DNA of 64,000 nucleotides. It comes from Rhodopila sp965276935. GTDB lineage: Bacteria; Pseudomonadota; Alphaproteobacteria; Acetobacterales; Acetobacteraceae. Position 1 is the stretch's first letter, and each line of letters starts with the position of its first letter. Positions 7,559 to 15,807 of the stretch are shown here, piece by piece. The notes beneath the pieces were generated by a model. It saw only the letters and a program-made list of their open reading frames with translations. It was not told where the DNA came from and did no database searches. The stretch spans positions 62,001 to 126,000 of the forward strand of contig NZ_CBDIBS010000001.1 of the NCBI RefSeq assembly GCF_965276935.1, given 5' to 3'. The translations under genes and the position numbers were made by a program.

Positions 7559-7945
7559 TTAGTTGGCGCTGGCCGAGCGGATCGGGATGGTGCCGGATGG
7601 GTTATTTGCGATGTTATCAACAGCGGCTTTGGTATCGACTGTTGCATTTACATTCGGAGCTACCGTGATCACAAAGGATGCCTGGGCGTTAGCGGCCGTT
7701 GCTGGAACAGGGGTTACCGTCATCGAGAATGCGGCTGGGGCTTTTGAATCCGTCGCGGCGACCTTTGGCGTGGCATTCTGTATCGCTAGTCTTGGTTTCG
7801 CGGACCCTTGCCAATAGTTACTCATCCAGGTGGTGTGGGTCATGACCGCCGTATGGACAGCCAGCGACGTCAACGCGACGCTGCCCAACAACAGCGGCAA
7901 ACCTACGGTGGGGTGGACCACACACCAAATTCTACCCTGATTCAT
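7559..7945 (-). CDS. pucA: LH2 (B800-850) antenna alpha subunit with long C-terminal extension
   Basis: The first 47 residues are a canonical LH2 alpha polypeptide: Met-Asn-Gln-Gly-x-Ile-Trp at the N-terminus (formyl-Met ligand of B800 in known LH2), a single membrane helix with His31 as B850 ligand, and Tyr44-Trp45 at the positions that hydrogen-bond B850. Retention of Tyr/Trp argues for an 850-nm rather than an 820-nm form. Known LH2 alpha chains are about 50-60 residues. This one continues for about 81 more, rich in Ala, Thr, Val, Pro and Asn, with no second helix, ending in a periplasmic tail. Start is the ATG at 7943-7945, 13 bases after pucB. Confidence 0.95.
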   Translation of the reverse strand: MNQGRIWCVVHPTVGLPLLLGSVALTSLAVHTAVMTHTTWMSNYWQGSAKPRLAIQNATPKVAATDSKAPAAFSMTVTPVPATAANAQASFVITVAPNVNATVDTKAAVDNIANNPSGTIPIRSASAN

Positions 7946-7958
7946 GTCAATTTTCTCC

Positions 7959-8114
7959 CTAGTGGAGCCACGGCGACCAGATGAACGCCAGGAAATGCGC
8001 GAATAACGCGATAACGAAGAACACGCGCGCACCGTCGATGACGTGCTTGTGCAGCTCCTCTGACTCCGCGATCGTCAGGCCTGTCGGCCAGACTCTGTTG
8101 AGATCTTCGTCCAT
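7959..8114 (-). CDS. pucB: LH2 (B800-850) antenna beta subunit
   Basis: The 51-residue product opens with Met-Asp-Glu-Asp-Leu-Asn and the LH2-specific Val-Trp-Pro-Thr-Gly-Leu-Thr segment. It then has Glu-Glu-Leu-His (His22 region), a membrane helix with Ala-His40 as the B850 bacteriochlorophyll ligand, and ends Trp-Ser-Pro-Trp-Leu-His. An AGGAA ribosome site lies 7-8 bases before the ATG. It is the first gene of the operon, followed by pucA. The protein sits in the intracytoplasmic membrane, one beta per alpha in the ring. The gene is short and easily missed by automated callers. Confidence 0.96.
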   Translation of the reverse strand: MDEDLNRVWPTGLTIAESEELHKHVIDGARVFFVIALFAHFLAFIWSPWLH

Positions 8115-8346
8115 GGGAATTCCTCGTTCCAAGGCTAGCGGCCAATGTCGTGCTAAACCCGCACGTGGGTTTCATCGCGAAGGCTTCACGAAGCCTCGCC
8201 TGGCAGCAGGAATCGTCTGGCTTTTCGTGTCGGAACTCGCACGGCGCCGTAGCTTCGATTGAGGGGTCTGTCTTGAAGACGGGGCGGTGCTGGTCTCTCG
8301 GCGTTAGCGCCTTTTGCTGTTGGCTCCCTGTTGTTCCCACCACATG

Positions 8347-8364
8347 TGTAAAGCAAAGTTGACA
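8347..8364 (-). promoter_or_regulatory. PpsR/CrtJ-type operator, proximal copy
   Basis: The site is a perfect TGT-N12-ACA palindrome frame (TGTAAAGCAAAGTTGACA on the plus strand), the consensus for the redox/light-responsive repressor PpsR/CrtJ that silences photosystem genes under oxygen. It lies about 235 bases upstream of the pucB start. Confidence 0.85.
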
Positions 8365-8372
8365 CTCAACGG

Positions 8373-8390
8373 TGTAAACTACCCATTACA
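8373..8390 (-). promoter_or_regulatory. PpsR/CrtJ-type operator, distal copy
   Basis: A second exact TGT-N12-ACA match (TGTAAACTACCCATTACA on the plus strand) lies 8 bases from the first. Closely paired sites with 7-8 base spacing are the known arrangement for cooperative CrtJ/PpsR binding. The puc promoter should overlap this segment, reading towards lower coordinates. Confidence 0.85.
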
Positions 8391-8442
8391 CTTGCTTGGC
8401 GTCTTCGTCAATCCGCTTAACAGCGGCGCTCTTGAACTAGCG

Positions 8443-8622
8443 AGCGGGCGCCACTGACTGAAAAATGGATGATGATCCGCGCCATGCCGGATGCTGAAGG
8501 GCGCCCGCTTGACGCCGTCTCGACGACTGATGGGCGGATCGATTCGCGGCTTAGGCCGCGGGTTGATCCGCTCTATCTGACGGCAAGCTCGGTTGGCGGA
8601 CAGCCGCTTCATTGAGCGGCTG
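8443..8622. other. Non-coding segment with three consecutive inverted repeats
   Basis: In the roughly 930-base stretch between pucB and petA I see no credible gene. This part holds three structures. AGCGGGCGCC at 8443-8452 matches GGCGCCCGCT at 8500-8509 (10 bp perfect). GCGGATC-4-CGCGGC pairs with GCCGCG-4-GATCCGC over 8534-8571 with a 4-base loop. CAGCCGCT pairs with AGCGGCTG over 8601-8622 with a 6-base loop. They may be a structured RNA, a composite palindromic repeat or a mobile-element remnant. Nothing decides between these. Confidence 0.5.
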
Positions 8623-8928
8623 CGTTGTGGCCTTGCAATCGCACGAGGTGTTCAATGAAACCCGCACCACGCTTCAGGGCGCCCCCCAAGGCATCGGCAC
8701 GTGACCGACTTATTTGAACGGATAGTCACAACGGCGACAGACCCCGGAGGCGCCGAACGACTGCACACGGACCTGCTTATGTCGTGGCCGGCCTTCTCGT
8801 CCGCGACACATCTACAACGCGTCTGCCATATCCAACCAGGTTTGCGCGCATGGCATATCCCCGCTGCTGCGGCTGGGACGATAATCGCGGGCACGGCCGC
8901 GCCGCACCCGACACTCGGTTGTGCAAGC

Positions 8929-8980
8929 TAGAGCGCGATCGCCTGACGCTGACCGAGTCACAAGGCGTGAATCACGCGAT
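8929..8980. repeat. Dispersed intergenic repeat, copy A
   Basis: The stretch TAGAGC-GC-GATCGCCTGA, then GCTGA, GTCA and AAGGCGTG-x-ATCACGCGAT, matches base for base at most positions with 30474-30524. It is an interspersed non-coding element, placed here just beyond the end of petA. Confidence 0.75.
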
Positions 8981-8991
8981 CAAACAATGAA

Positions 8992-9035
8992 TTAAAGCGC
9001 GATCCGTGGGTCAACCTAAACCAATCGCGCTTTAA
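8992..9035 (-). terminator. Stem-loop after petA, probable terminator
   Basis: TTAAAGCGCGAT (8992-9003) and ATCGCGCTTTAA (9024-9035) form a perfect 12-bp inverted repeat with a 20-base loop, starting 14 bases after the petA stop. On the minus strand the stem ends in an A/T-rich tail. It could equally be the palindromic tail of the adjacent dispersed repeat. Confidence 0.55.
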
Positions 9036-9049
9036 TGCTTCAGGCGGCG

Positions 9050-9691
9050 CTACATCTGCACGACGGTGCTCAGTTCAAACGCCGTACCGGTCGGGTTTTC
9101 GCCGATGCGCAACGTCTTGTCGTCGACGAACCGGTAAGGCGGCACCGGCAGGTTGTATGGCGCGGGCACGCCTTTATACACCCGGCCGGCGAGGTCGTAT
9201 TTTGATCCGTGGCACGGGCAGAAATAGCCGCCCGGCCAGTTCGGCGCCGGAGTGGTCGGGTTGGGGTTCGGCTGGTAGCCAGGCAAGCATCCCAGATGCG
9301 TGCAGATCCCGACCAGCACGGCGTACTCCGGCTTCACCGAGCGGTGCCAGTTCTCCGCATACTGCGGCTGCTGACGCACCGTCGAGTTCGGGTCCGACAG
9401 GTTGGACACCAGGCTGGGGGTCTGCAATGTCTTCAGCGCCGCCGGCGTGCGGTTTACGATCAGCATCGGGGCGCCGCGCCACAGCACGACGATCTGCTGC
9501 CCGGCAGCGATTTTCGACATGTCGATGTCGATCGGCGCTCCGGCGGCGAGCACGTCAGCCGACGGGTTCATCGAATCGATCAGCGGCCAGATGATCGCGG
9601 CGGTGCCGATCGCCGCGCCGGACAGTGCGACAAGAGAGATCAGGTCCCGCCGCGTGGGCTGCGGGCCGGTTGAGCTTGCATGTGATGACAT
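9050..9691 (-). CDS. petA: Ubiquinol-cytochrome c reductase Rieske iron-sulfur subunit
   Basis: The 213-residue protein has a Tat-like N-terminus (Thr-Arg-Arg-Asp-Leu-Ile-Ser-Leu) running into one membrane anchor. It carries both Rieske cluster boxes, Cys-Thr-His-Leu-Gly-Cys and Cys-Pro-Cys-His-Gly-Ser, whose two Cys and two His ligate the 2Fe-2S centre and whose other two Cys form the disulfide. The C-terminal Gly-Pro-loop equivalent (Pro-Ala-Pro-Tyr-Asn-Leu) is present. It serves the cytochrome bc1 complex in respiration and cyclic photosynthetic electron flow. In most alphaproteobacteria petA is followed by petB and petC; here the puc operon lies beyond about 900 non-coding bases and no petBC is in the window. 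Confidence 0.95.
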   Translation of the reverse strand: MSSHASSTGPQPTRRDLISLVALSGAAIGTAAIIWPLIDSMNPSADVLAAGAPIDIDMSKIAAGQQIVVLWRGAPMLIVNRTPAALKTLQTPSLVSNLSDPNSTVRQQPQYAENWHRSVKPEYAVLVGICTHLGCLPGYQPNPNPTTPAPNWPGGYFCPCHGSKYDLAGRVYKGVPAPYNLPVPPYRFVDDKTLRIGENPTGTAFELSTVVQM

Positions 9692-9775
9692 CCCCGCATT
9701 ATGGGGCGGCGTTCAAAACCACTCCATCAACAGCGTGATAAAATATCCGTGATGCCGCAACACGCGCCGCCCGCT

Positions 9776-10636
9776 CTATCGCGCCAGGAAATGCAGGATG
9801 TGCCAGGTGAACTGGTCCGGGTCCTGCAGGAACGAGAAGTGGCTGGTATTCGGCAGAATGAGCAGGCCGGCACCGGGAATGTCGGCGGCGATCCGCTCGG
9901 TGTGCGGCCGCTTGATTGCTTCATCGTGGTCGCCGTCCACCACCTGAATCCTCGGCTTGATGGCGTGAAGCTGCGCCGCCGTCCAGTTCGGCTGCGTCGC
10001 CCACATCTTGCTGATGGCATCGACGAAGGCGTCGTATTTCCCCGGTGAGGCCGACAAGGTCCGATACTCCTGGCCGGCACGCGCGATGAAGGCGGCGAAG
10101 GTGGGGTTCTTCTCCACCCCGTCCACCACGCCCGAAGGGTCGGTGTTGGCGGCGAAGGCAAATACCTTGGACACCCGGTCGGGATAGCGCATCGCGAGAT
10201 CAAGGCCGAGGATGCCGCCATCGCTCCAGCCGACCACGGCAGCTTGCCGGATTTTCAGGCTGTCGAGCAAGCCCACCACGTCGTCGGCCATCAGGTCATA
10301 GCCGTATGGCCGGTCGTCGCGGGTGCTGCGGCCGTGGCCGCGGCTGTCCATCACGATTACCTGGTAGTCCCGCGCCACCGCCGGTACCTGCAGGCCCCAA
10401 TAGTTCGCATTCGCCAATCCGCCGTGCAGGAAGACCACCGGTTGGCCGTGCCCGAATACCGCGTACCACAGCTCGATGCCGTTCACCGCCGCATGACCGC
10501 TTCGGTCGGCCTTCGGTAATGAAGGCGTCGGCGGCAAGATCAACCACCGCGGCGGCTGTGCCCAGGCGGGGGGTGCCCAGGCGCGAGGCGCCAGCAACAG
10601 GGTCATCCCGAACAGCGTCACACGGCGAGGGAGCAT
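9776..10636 (-). CDS. Exported alpha/beta hydrolase
   Basis: This is a 286-residue alpha/beta-hydrolase. A signal-peptide-like start (Met-Leu-Pro-Arg-Arg-Val, then Leu-Ala-Pro ... Ala-Trp-Ala) is followed by the fold: His-Gly-Gly oxyanion segment, Asp-Ser-Arg-Gly-His-Gly-Arg-Ser, nucleophile elbow Gly-Trp-Ser-Asp-Gly-Gly, Asp in Val-Val-Asp-Gly-Asp-His, and the final His in Asn-Thr-Ser-His. I used the ATG at 10634-10636 because the preceding frame extension looks non-coding and would bury the signal. The substrate is unknown; ester or lactone hydrolysis in the periplasm is the general expectation. Confidence 0.85.
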   Translation of the reverse strand: MLPRRVTLFGMTLLLAPRAWAPPAWAQPPRWLILPPTPSLPKADRSGHAAVNGIELWYAVFGHGQPVVFLHGGLANANYWGLQVPAVARDYQVIVMDSRGHGRSTRDDRPYGYDLMADDVVGLLDSLKIRQAAVVGWSDGGILGLDLAMRYPDRVSKVFAFAANTDPSGVVDGVEKNPTFAAFIARAGQEYRTLSASPGKYDAFVDAISKMWATQPNWTAAQLHAIKPRIQVVDGDHDEAIKRPHTERIAADIPGAGLLILPNTSHFSFLQDPDQFTWHILHFLAR

Positions 10637-10830
10637 GGGAAATTCCGGTTGCGTACGCGGATCCGTTCGTGCGCGCAGGGCAACGCCAGCGGGTAAGCTC
10701 GCGCGATCAAGGTTCAAGATCCTTGACACCTCCAGACTTTCACATGCCGCTGCGCGGCGCCAGTGCGATCTGGCGTCATGAGCCAGCCCCTGACACTGTG
10801 CAGCGCCACTCGCCGTATCGGAACCTGCCC

Positions 10831-11889
10831 TTGCAAACCTTGAACATCCTCAGCCTGCAACGCATCACCCCTGCCGATCACGCCCGGATTGAAGCTGTCG
10901 ATCCGGCGGTCCGGCTGACCGATGCCGGCGGTTGGTTCGACGGCGAATATCGCGAGACCTGGCCCGCCTTCAGCGCCACCCGCTATCTGGCACCCGACGC
11001 CATGGGCCGTGGTTCCCGCAGCGACCGCGACAAGCTGCTGGCGGAGGCGGACATTGTCCTGGGCGGCTTCCCGTTTCCGCTCGATCTGCGCGCCAGGGCG
11101 CCGCGCCTGAGGTGGTTTCATCAGCGGCCGGCGGGGGCCAGCAATCTGCTGCGCGGCGATCTGTGGGGCAGCGACGTGGTTGTCACCACCTCCCGCGGGT
11201 CGGCCAACGGCCTGGCGATCGCGGAGTTCGCGGTGGCCGGCATCCTGCACTTCGCCAAGGGCCTGCATTGCGCGGTGGCCGATCAGCGGGCAGGGGCGTT
11301 CACGCCACGCACCTATCGGCCCTGGCTGCTGGAGGGCAAGACCGCCTGCGTCGTCGGCGCCGGCGGCATCGGTCTGGAAGTTGGTCGTCTCTGCGCCGCC
11401 CTCGGCCTTCGCGTCATCGGCACCCGCCGCCACGCGCCCTCCGAGCGGCCCTTGCCACCGGGTTTCGCCGAGATTGGCGGCGCCGGGGACCTGGATCGGT
11501 TTCTGCCGGAAAGCGATGTCGTGGCCATCTGCTGCCAGTGGACGCCGGAGACCAACCGTCTTTTCAACCACGCCCGTTTCGCCGCGATGAAACCGGGCGG
11601 CGTGCTGGTGAACGTCGCCCGCGGCGAGATCGTCGACGAGGATGCGCTGGCCGATGCGCTGGCGCGCGACCACCTGCGCGGCGTTGCACTGGACGTCTAC
11701 GTCGGCGAGTTCGAGCGTCCGCCGGACCCTAGGCTATGGGCCGATCCCAAGGTGCTGATCACGCCGCACGTCTCGGCCGCAAGCGACCAGGACCGGCATG
11801 GCGGGATCGACGTGTTCTGCGACAATCTGCGAGCCTACCTGGACAAGCAGCCGTTGCGGAACGTGGTGGATTGGGCGAGGGGTTATTAG
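10831..11889 (+). CDS. D-isomer-specific 2-hydroxyacid dehydrogenase family protein
   Basis: The C-terminal half is a clear NAD-binding domain: Val-Val-Gly-Ala-Gly-Gly-Ile-Gly, then Asn-Val-Ala-Arg-Gly-Glu-Ile-Val (active-site Arg), Asp-Val-Tyr-x-Glu-Phe-Glu (Glu), and Thr-Pro-His-Val-Ser (catalytic His). The enzyme should reduce a 2-oxoacid or oxidise a D-2-hydroxyacid. The start is unsure. Family-like sequence begins near a TTG at 10831 (352 residues), while the nearest upstream in-frame ATG is at 10744 and has no visible ribosome site. It stands alone, divergent from the hydrolase gene. Confidence 0.85.
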   Translation: MQTLNILSLQRITPADHARIEAVDPAVRLTDAGGWFDGEYRETWPAFSATRYLAPDAMGRGSRSDRDKLLAEADIVLGGFPFPLDLRARAPRLRWFHQRPAGASNLLRGDLWGSDVVVTTSRGSANGLAIAEFAVAGILHFAKGLHCAVADQRAGAFTPRTYRPWLLEGKTACVVGAGGIGLEVGRLCAALGLRVIGTRRHAPSERPLPPGFAEIGGAGDLDRFLPESDVVAICCQWTPETNRLFNHARFAAMKPGGVLVNVARGEIVDEDALADALARDHLRGVALDVYVGEFERPPDPRLWADPKVLITPHVSAASDQDRHGGIDVFCDNLRAYLDKQPLRNVVDWARGY

Positions 11890-12180
11890 GCTCTCGTCGG
11901 TTGCGCCGGGTGAACATGCATGTCCTTGGCCGCAACCATCGCGACGGCATGTGCGCGGTGCCTGGCGGCGATTGCCGCCCCGCCTCATAAGCCGAACACT
12001 GATCCGCGACATCGATCAACGCGATGGCGACCTTTGCGTTCATCTTGAACCGCGAGCGGCCTGAAACCGCGACTTTGCCAGACCGTTGCGGTCATGAGCG
12101 CAAGCACGGGACCATCATCAGTTGCATCACATCCAGTCCTTGTTCTGGTCGCCTTCCCAGGCCAATCCCAAGACCTCGCA

Positions 12181-13419
12181 ATGCCCAACCTGATCGGCTG
12201 TCCGGACTGCGGGGCGATCCAGGAGATGCCGCCGATCAGCTCCGGCCGCCTGCTGTGCTGGCGATGCCACTGTCCGCTTGAACGTGCGACCGGACGCGCG
12301 CCGGGCACCGCATTCGCCTGCGCGCTGACAACACTCATTCTCCTCGTGCCAGCCAACCTGATGCTGCTCATGAGCGTCTCGAAGCAAGGTCTGTCGGCGC
12401 AGATGCATCTGGCTTCCGGCATCGCGACGATCTGGCACCAGGAATGGCCCATCGTCGCGGTAGTGGTCGCGCTGGAGGCCGTGGCCCTGCCGTTCCTGCG
12501 CTTCGGCCTGCTCGCCGCCTCGCTCGGCGCGGTGTTGGTCGGACACTCCGCCGCCTGGGTCGGCCCGACCTTCCGCAGGGCGGAGGCGCTGGATCTGTGG
12601 GCCATGCCGGACGTATTCCTGATTGGCTGCGCCATCGGCTACAGCCGCCTCGCGCCGTTCGCGGGGGTGACCATCGGCGCGGGGGGATGGTGCTTCGTCG
12701 GCGCGGCCTTGATGGCGATGCTGACCCGGGCCACGTTGCAGCGCCGCCGCGTCTGGCGGCGGATCATGACGCCAGCCGCGGTGACCGGCGATCACCCGTT
12801 TTCCTGTAATGCCTGCGACATGGTGGTGCCGGCGCACAGCGAAGGCGAATCCTGTCCGCGCTGCGGCCAGACCTTGTGGCGGCGGCGGCGCAATGCAATG
12901 CCCTTTGCGATGGCCTTCACGCTGGCGGGGCTGCTGCTCTATCCGGTCGCCAACCTGTTTCCGCTCAGCGTGCTGGACTGGGCCGCGGGCACCTCGCCGC
13001 ACACCTTGTTCTCGGCTGTTGAGCGGCTGATCGGCGCCAATCTGTGGTTCCTGGCCGGCTGCGTGTTCACCACCAGCATCGCCATTCCGTTCATCAAGCT
13101 GATCGGCATGCTGTGGTTCTATCTCTCAGTGCGCCGCCGCTCGACCCGCCACCTGGTTTTCAAGACACGCTTCTATCGGACGATAGACGAACTCGGCCGC
13201 TGGTCGACAATGGATATCTTTACAGTGGCGGTCTACATGCCGCTCATCCAATTCGGCCAGCTTGCCACGGTGCGGATCGGCGCCGGCCTGCCGGCGCTGC
13301 TCGCCGTGGTGGTGCTGACGATGCTGGCCTCCCGCTGCTTCGATCCTCGGCTGCTCTGGGATGTGGCGGAGGCGAATTCGGCGGATGTATTCTCGGCCGA
13401 ACCGGTAGCAGCGACATGA
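12181..13419 (+). CDS. pqiA: Paraquat-inducible protein A (PqiA-type membrane protein)
   Basis: The protein has two repeated halves, each opening with a zinc-ribbon pair: Cys-Pro-Asp-Cys ... Cys-Trp-Arg-Cys at the N-terminus and Cys-Asn-Ala-Cys ... Cys-Pro-Arg-Cys in the middle. Each pair is followed by about four membrane helices. The second half has the conserved Pro-Val-Ala-Asn-Leu-Phe-Pro-Leu segment, while the first half has Pro-Ala-Asn-Leu-Met. I start it at Met-Pro-Asn-Leu-Ile-Gly-Cys, since the 29 residues before it look non-native. It is inner-membrane and, with PqiB and PqiC, forms an envelope-spanning lipid-transport system. Its stop overlaps the pqiB ATG by four bases. Confidence 0.92.
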   Translation: MPNLIGCPDCGAIQEMPPISSGRLLCWRCHCPLERATGRAPGTAFACALTTLILLVPANLMLLMSVSKQGLSAQMHLASGIATIWHQEWPIVAVVVALEAVALPFLRFGLLAASLGAVLVGHSAAWVGPTFRRAEALDLWAMPDVFLIGCAIGYSRLAPFAGVTIGAGGWCFVGAALMAMLTRATLQRRRVWRRIMTPAAVTGDHPFSCNACDMVVPAHSEGESCPRCGQTLWRRRRNAMPFAMAFTLAGLLLYPVANLFPLSVLDWAAGTSPHTLFSAVERLIGANLWFLAGCVFTTSIAIPFIKLIGMLWFYLSVRRRSTRHLVFKTRFYRTIDELGRWSTMDIFTVAVYMPLIQFGQLATVRIGAGLPALLAVVVLTMLASRCFDPRLLWDVAEANSADVFSAEPVAAT

Positions 13420-15077
13420 ACGACAAGATCCCACGCCGCGCCGAGGAGCGGCATGGCTGGTGGCCGGGATGGATCTGGTCGATCCCGATCGCGGCGGTTG
13501 GCCTGGTAATCTGGCTGGCGGTGCGAAGCTGGACCGAGACCGGCCCGCAGATACAGGTGGTGTTCCCGGAAATCGCCAACCTCAAGCCCGGTGACACAAA
13601 GGTGCAGTTCGAGGGAATGGATGTCGGTGAGGTCGAGAACTCCAGGCTGGAGCCCGACCTCAGGCACATCCGGGTCACGCTGAGCCTGCACCCGGACCTG
13701 CGCGGCCACCTGGGGGCGGACACACGGTTCTGGATCATCGGCAAGCAAGTCAGCCTTGCGCACATCTCTGACCTGAAGTCGATCATCACCGGCGCGTCGA
13801 TTGGCATCAGCCCAAGCCCAGGGCATTCGCAAGACACTTATCAAGGACTTGCAAACGCCCCAGTGCTCGGCTTCGGCGCCACCGGGACGTCCTTCAAGCT
13901 GCATGCATCAAGCCTGGGTTCGATCCAGCAAGCGACGCCGATCTATTATCTTGGCGAGAAGGTCGGGCAGGTCGAAGCCTACAGCATGACAAACGGGCGC
14001 GGCTTCGACGTCACGGCGTTCATCAACACCCCCTATGACCAACTGGTGCATGACGGCAGCCGGTTCTGGCGAGCCGGGCCGCTGCACCTGTCCACCGGCG
14101 CGGATGGGCCAAGTCTGCAGTTCCAGTCCCTGCCTGCTTTGGTCGAGGGCGCCATCGCGTTCGCAACGCCGGCCGGCGTCTCGCCAGGCGCGGTTGCCGG
14201 CCACGGTCACGACTTCACCCTCTACGACAGCGAGGACGCGGCGGAAAATGTCCCGGACCCCAACAGCGTGGCGTATCGGCTGGTGTTCCACAATGTCAGC
14301 GGCGTTCCGGACAACGGGGCTTCGGTCAAGCTGATGGGCAAGCGCGTCGGTTCGGTGACCGCGGCGACGTTGCAATACGATCCGGACCAGGGTCGCATGA
14401 ACGTGCTCGCGACAATCGTGCTGGAGCCGAACCGTATCGCGCTGCCCCATGGCGCGGCCTGGAGTAACCCGCGGCCGCAGATGGACGACATGCTGCGCCA
14501 TCTGATCGCCGACGGACTGCACGCGGAGCTGGCGGCGTCGCCGCCGGTCATCGGTGGACAGCAGGTCACGCTGGCGCTGTCTGGCGGCCAGCCCGGCAGC
14601 CTGGGCCAAGGTCCGGAGCCGGAGATCCCGACAGTGGATGCTGGCGGGGGCGTAGCCGGCATCATGGCAAGCGCGAATGACGTCATGACGAAAGTCAACC
14701 AGATGCCGCTGCCGCGCATCGCCGACAATCTGCGGGACATCTCGCATCATCTGGCGCAACTCACCAGTTCCCCGGCACTGGCCGGTATCCTCAGCCACGT
14801 CGATCGGTCGACCGCCAACCTGCAGCGCATCAGCAGCGAGATGCGTCAGCAGTTGCCGCCGACCCTGGCCGATCTGCGCCGGACGGTGGCGCAGGCGCAG
14901 GCATCGCTTGCCTCCGCACGGGACCTGCTTTCGTCGCAGGGGACCGCTGGGAGCGAACCGGGGACCAAAGGACTGCCCGAAACCCTGTACGAGATCAGCC
15001 TAACCGCCCGGTCGTTGCGCAGCCTGGTTGATCTGCTCGACCAGCACCCGTCCGCCCTGCTGACCGGGAGCCGGTAG
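13416..15077 (+). CDS. pqiB: PqiB, MCE-domain intermembrane lipid transport protein
   Basis: The 553-residue product has one N-terminal membrane helix (residues about 20-40), then three MCE domains (about 48-115, 160-230, 285-350). A helical, Gln/Leu-rich C-terminal region follows, of the kind that forms the long PqiB needle. Length is close to the roughly 546 residues typical of the family. MCE proteins make hexameric tubes that carry phospholipid between inner and outer membrane. Translational coupling to pqiA (ATGA) and pqiC (shared G of TAG/GTG) supports a single complex. Confidence 0.93.
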   Translation: MNDKIPRRAEERHGWWPGWIWSIPIAAVGLVIWLAVRSWTETGPQIQVVFPEIANLKPGDTKVQFEGMDVGEVENSRLEPDLRHIRVTLSLHPDLRGHLGADTRFWIIGKQVSLAHISDLKSIITGASIGISPSPGHSQDTYQGLANAPVLGFGATGTSFKLHASSLGSIQQATPIYYLGEKVGQVEAYSMTNGRGFDVTAFINTPYDQLVHDGSRFWRAGPLHLSTGADGPSLQFQSLPALVEGAIAFATPAGVSPGAVAGHGHDFTLYDSEDAAENVPDPNSVAYRLVFHNVSGVPDNGASVKLMGKRVGSVTAATLQYDPDQGRMNVLATIVLEPNRIALPHGAAWSNPRPQMDDMLRHLIADGLHAELAASPPVIGGQQVTLALSGGQPGSLGQGPEPEIPTVDAGGGVAGIMASANDVMTKVNQMPLPRIADNLRDISHHLAQLTSSPALAGILSHVDRSTANLQRISSEMRQQLPPTLADLRRTVAQAQASLASARDLLSSQGTAGSEPGTKGLPETLYEISLTARSLRSLVDLLDQHPSALLTGSR

Positions 15078-15661
15078 TGAAAGCCTGCGGAACGCTGCTG
15101 CTGATCTTGCTGGTGTCAGGCTGCGGCGGGCCGCCCACACGCTTCTACACGCTGGCACCCGTCGCGCCGGCGGCCACGGCTGGCGTCCCGCTGGCCAGTT
15201 GCCCCACCGGACCCGTTGCGGTGAACCATGTGCTGCTACCGGAAACGCTGGATAGACAGTCGGTGGTTAGGGCCGATGGAACCGAGCGTCTCGACATCTC
15301 CAACCAGGATCGCTGGGCCGCACCGCTGGACGGCATGATCCAGCACGTGCTGGCGGAGGATTTGCGAAACCGCCTGCCAGCCGATCGTGTGCTGATGCCG
15401 GGCGATGCGCCGCCACCGGGTGGTTCGGCTGGAATTGACATCAATATCCAGCGGTTCGTCGGCGACGCCGCGGGGCATGTGGCACTGCGGGTCGATTGGA
15501 CATTGCTCAATCGGCACAAGACCGTGGTGGCCACCCAGTCGGAGGCGATCAACGCCGATGCCGCCTCGGCGGGAACTGATAGTCTCGTAGCCGCGATGAG
15601 CCGAGCGGTCGGTGATCTCGCGGATCGCATCGTCGTTGTGCTGCAAAAATGCCCGGCTTGA
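15077..15661 (+). CDS. pqiC: PqiC/YmbA-type outer-membrane lipoprotein
   Basis: The 194-residue protein has a lipoprotein signal with lipobox Leu-Val-Ser-Gly-Cys, then Arg-Phe-Tyr-Thr-Leu, the standard opening of the ABC-type transport auxiliary lipoprotein family. It also has a Ser-Val-Val-Arg-Ala-Asp-Gly-Thr segment. It starts with GTG overlapping the pqiB stop. PqiC forms an outer-membrane ring that docks the PqiB needle. Together the three genes make a complete pqiABC operon; no separate ATPase is expected. Confidence 0.9.
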   Translation: MKACGTLLLILLVSGCGGPPTRFYTLAPVAPAATAGVPLASCPTGPVAVNHVLLPETLDRQSVVRADGTERLDISNQDRWAAPLDGMIQHVLAEDLRNRLPADRVLMPGDAPPPGGSAGIDINIQRFVGDAAGHVALRVDWTLLNRHKTVVATQSEAINADAASAGTDSLVAAMSRAVGDLADRIVVVLQKCPA

Positions 15662-15807
15662 TGTCGCACGGAATGGCCATGTGGTCATGCGGCCTTGGAC
15701 CATAGCAGGTTCATGTCGAGGAACTCGTCCAGGGGCGACGCCCTGTCAGCGGCACGGTTCAAGCTGCACCTGCCGATGCCGCTGCGGTTCACGCGCAACT
15801 ATCCGCC

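Noticed and set aside
8379..8894. Small minus-strand frames (8379-8612 and 8652-8894) between puc and petA
   Set aside because: No ribosome sites or motifs, and they overlap strong inverted repeats and a PpsR site.
10306..10830. N-terminal extension of the 2-hydroxyacid dehydrogenase frame
   Set aside because: It runs antisense through the alpha/beta hydrolase gene and shows no dehydrogenase homology.
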